From NCBI GenBank assembly GCA_943326315.2, contig CALPSU020000008.1, positions 1 through 25,226 on the forward strand: 25,226 nucleotides of DNA, in the 5' to 3' direction. This document shows, one piece after another, positions 24,701 through 25,226 of the stretch; the first letter of the stretch is position 1, and the number at the start of each line of letters is the position of its first letter. Both the position numbers and the translations under genes were made by a program. A model generated the notes under the pieces. That model saw only the letters and a list, made by a program, of their open reading frames with translations. It made no database searches and was not told where the DNA came from. Source of the DNA: Chryseobacterium gleum (lineage in GTDB: Bacteria; Bacteroidota; Bacteroidia; Flavobacteriales_D; Crocinitomicaceae).

Positions 24701-25226
24701 ATATTATAAGTTCTAATATCTCGAACAACAAGATAAAAGTAACTCCTGATTCTACTCAATATTTATACTTGTTAGCAGATAATAACTTAGGATGTAGTTT
24801 TAAAGATTCAATCCTTATACAAGTTAGTGATATTGACTCTACTTTTTATAATATAAAGTCGTCCGAAATTTTTGTGCCAAGAGCTGAAACAATTTCACTT
24901 TCAGTAACTCCAAGTTCTAACGGTTTTACCTATGCATGGACCCCATCTTCAGTTGTGCAGAGCCCAACATCTCAACAAACAACAGCGAAACTTAACGAAA
25001 CAACTTTATTCACACTATCAGTCACGGATGGAATCTGCACAAAATACGATTCTGTTTTGGTAAAAGTATTTCCTTACGTTTGTGATGATCCTTCCGTTTT
25101 TATTCCAAATGCTTTCTCACCAAATGGAGATGGGAATAACGATGTTTTAGTTGTTAGAGGAAAAATGATTAAAGAAATGACTTTTCGAGTATTTGACCGA
25201 TGGGGAGAATTGATTTTTGAAACACA
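21796..25226 (+). CDS. Giant T9SS type B protein: propeller, PKD, sorting domain (3' partial)
   Basis: The frame opens at ATG 21796, 3 bp after the preceding stop, and stays open to the right edge (at least 1,143 residues). A signal peptide is clear (M-V-K-I-Y-I-Y-I-L-L... ending N-L-F-S-Q, about residue 22). An N-terminal domain typical of large Bacteroidota T9SS proteins follows (F-I-E-N-K-R-Q-W-N-D-D). Next come SBBP/beta-propeller-like repeats such as L-W-S-S-Y-F-G-G-S and L-W-T-S-F-I-G-G-G, spaced along about 22,540-24,060, and a Cys-rich C-G-G-C-G-G block near 23,970. A PKD module follows (F-L-W-D-F-G-N-G-N, ~24,180), then Ig-like modules. The type B sorting domain starts near 25,090 (F-I-P-N-A-F-S-P-N-G-D-G-N-N-D) and is cut by the window end. 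It should be exported across the outer membrane; adhesion is a likely role. Confidence 0.9.
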   Translation, partial: MVKIYIYILLFVFLTGNNLFSQEIEHEHSIHNAFIENKRQWNDDILFKSKFNGGNLWIQQNKFLFHLQDFSATHEAHANLSGEKFTKENRQTVVHLNFIGSNKVTEIQKSIPTSSYYNYFLGNDSSKWASDVRGFSEATLIDFYNGIDLKLIENLEDLKYEFHVKPTIDPNQILLEYVGQKYIQIGSEGNLIVSTELGNIIENKPYSYQIINGKVIEVKCEFILLNNNVSFKLGRYNPEIELIIDPKVIFATYSGSTTDNFGMTATYAHNGDAYSGGTIFGNTYPTPDIGAYDVNSNFSVQQGDYGITDVFISKYSSDGTQMLWTSFIGGGNDHQGTETVHSLIADKNDNLYFFGATSSVDFPIVNGFQISHGGGVPGLNFMSNGVYHLNQGTDIFVSKLSSNGHNLLGSTYVGGAGNDGVNYTSNLGYHHLMTNYGDNYRGEIMLDKNDECIVTSCSRSTNFPILKSFQAINNGGQDGVIFKLSSNLSSLLWSSYFGGSKDDACNSVKIDSNDFIVFAGGTTSIDLPKTIGGWNPNYKGGVTDGFVCKLVPSGDTIKQTSYVGSTSYDQVFFIEIDRNNNVFLLGQTRGGTFPVVNSTFVNLKSSQFICKLNSALTTVLNSTVFGNGDTTINISPAAFLVDVCGNMYVSGWGASVFSSSPLTGMPVTSPPSNLLNGYDFYLLVLSRSFDTLIFANYLGGAFAREHVDGGTSRFDKYGIIYQSVCGGCGGFSDFPTFPNPGVWSNNNLSSNCNNVVFKFDFEIRPKSKFTTASLVVCKNHPLAIQMTDSIKKSDTFLWDFGNGNTNITDKKPYAIYLDTGVFRIKLFVTDSVCLLVDSMFIDIKVIDDIKLQLIPSQFEICKPIQSILVANSFGTADYFIWSTNKNFTDTLNISVSDSTYSTLISHSGYLYVKAGNSSCFKMDSLLINVISSNISLSGDTKICKKDISEISIENSTPSISFNYVWLPSNIISSNISNNKIKVTPDSTQYLYLLADNNLGCSFKDSILIQVSDIDSTFYNIKSSEIFVPRAETISLSVTPSSNGFTYAWTPSSVVQSPTSQQTTAKLNETTLFTLSVTDGICTKYDSVLVKVFPYVCDDPSVFIPNAFSPNGDGNNDVLVVRGKMIKEMTFRVFDRWGELIFET
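21805..21818 (+). repeat. (AT)7 dinucleotide tract in the signal-peptide codons of the giant T9SS gene
   Basis: Seven uninterrupted AT units span codons ~4-8 of the reading frame beginning at 21796 and encode the I-Y-I-Y-I of the signal peptide. Gain or loss of one unit would shift the frame and abolish the protein. Confidence 0.85.

Noticed and set aside
1..25226. CRISPR array, tRNA or rRNA genes, insertion sequence ends, prophage or toxin-antitoxin loci
   Set aside because: No regularly spaced repeats, RNA gene signatures, transposase-like frames or paired terminal repeats were seen on reading both strands.

Overview
The window is low-GC DNA from a Bacteroidota bacterium, most likely of the order Flavobacteriales. 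Three things support this. Two proteins carry type IX secretion (T9SS) type B, 'gliding motility-associated' C-terminal sorting domains, one of them cut by the right edge. A Bacteroidota-typical S46 dipeptidyl-peptidase is present. TAnnTTTG -7 boxes recur in front of genes. Genus cannot be decided from sequence reading alone. No rRNA, tRNA, CRISPR array, transposase or phage gene was seen.

Layout, left to right. Positions 1-1938 hold the 3' end of an SGNH/GDSL-type hydrolase, then a minus-strand pair of methyltransferase and ZIP metal transporter joined by a one-base stop/start overlap. Positions 2070-3620 form a plus-strand operon of a SiaB-type kinase, a SiaC-type phosphoprotein and coaE. 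A minus-strand membrane protein of unknown function follows, then a DPP11-like secreted S46 peptidase with a strong terminator. Positions 6795-8099 carry a linked alpha/beta hydrolase and phosphoribosyltransferase.

Positions 8105-15459 are a tight minus-strand run. In transcription order it is cyanophycin synthetase (cphA), an unrecognised polytopic membrane protein overlapping cphA by 8 nt, a T9SS type B cargo protein, a family 9 glycosyltransferase and a MurG-like glycosyltransferase. The last three overlap one another. Divergent from cphA is cyanophycinase (cphB, 15637-16512). It converges on a second minus-strand operon (21045-16644) of nitronate monooxygenase-like protein, catalytic M16 peptidase, non-catalytic M16 partner and isoaspartyl peptidase.

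The centre of the window therefore encodes what looks like a complete cyanophycin cycle. CphA would polymerise Asp and Arg, CphB would release beta-Asp-Arg dipeptides, and the isoaspartyl peptidase would split them to free amino acids. The overlapping membrane protein is the best candidate for an undescribed part of this system.

The right end holds an AlbA/RecG-like gene that has lost most of its middle by an in-frame deletion. It is followed by a giant T9SS-secreted propeller/PKD protein that runs off the window and has an (AT)7 tract inside its signal-peptide codons. No gene-free stretch exceeds 300 bases; the longest, 6466-6794, holds a terminator, a short imperfect direct repeat and a candidate -7 box.
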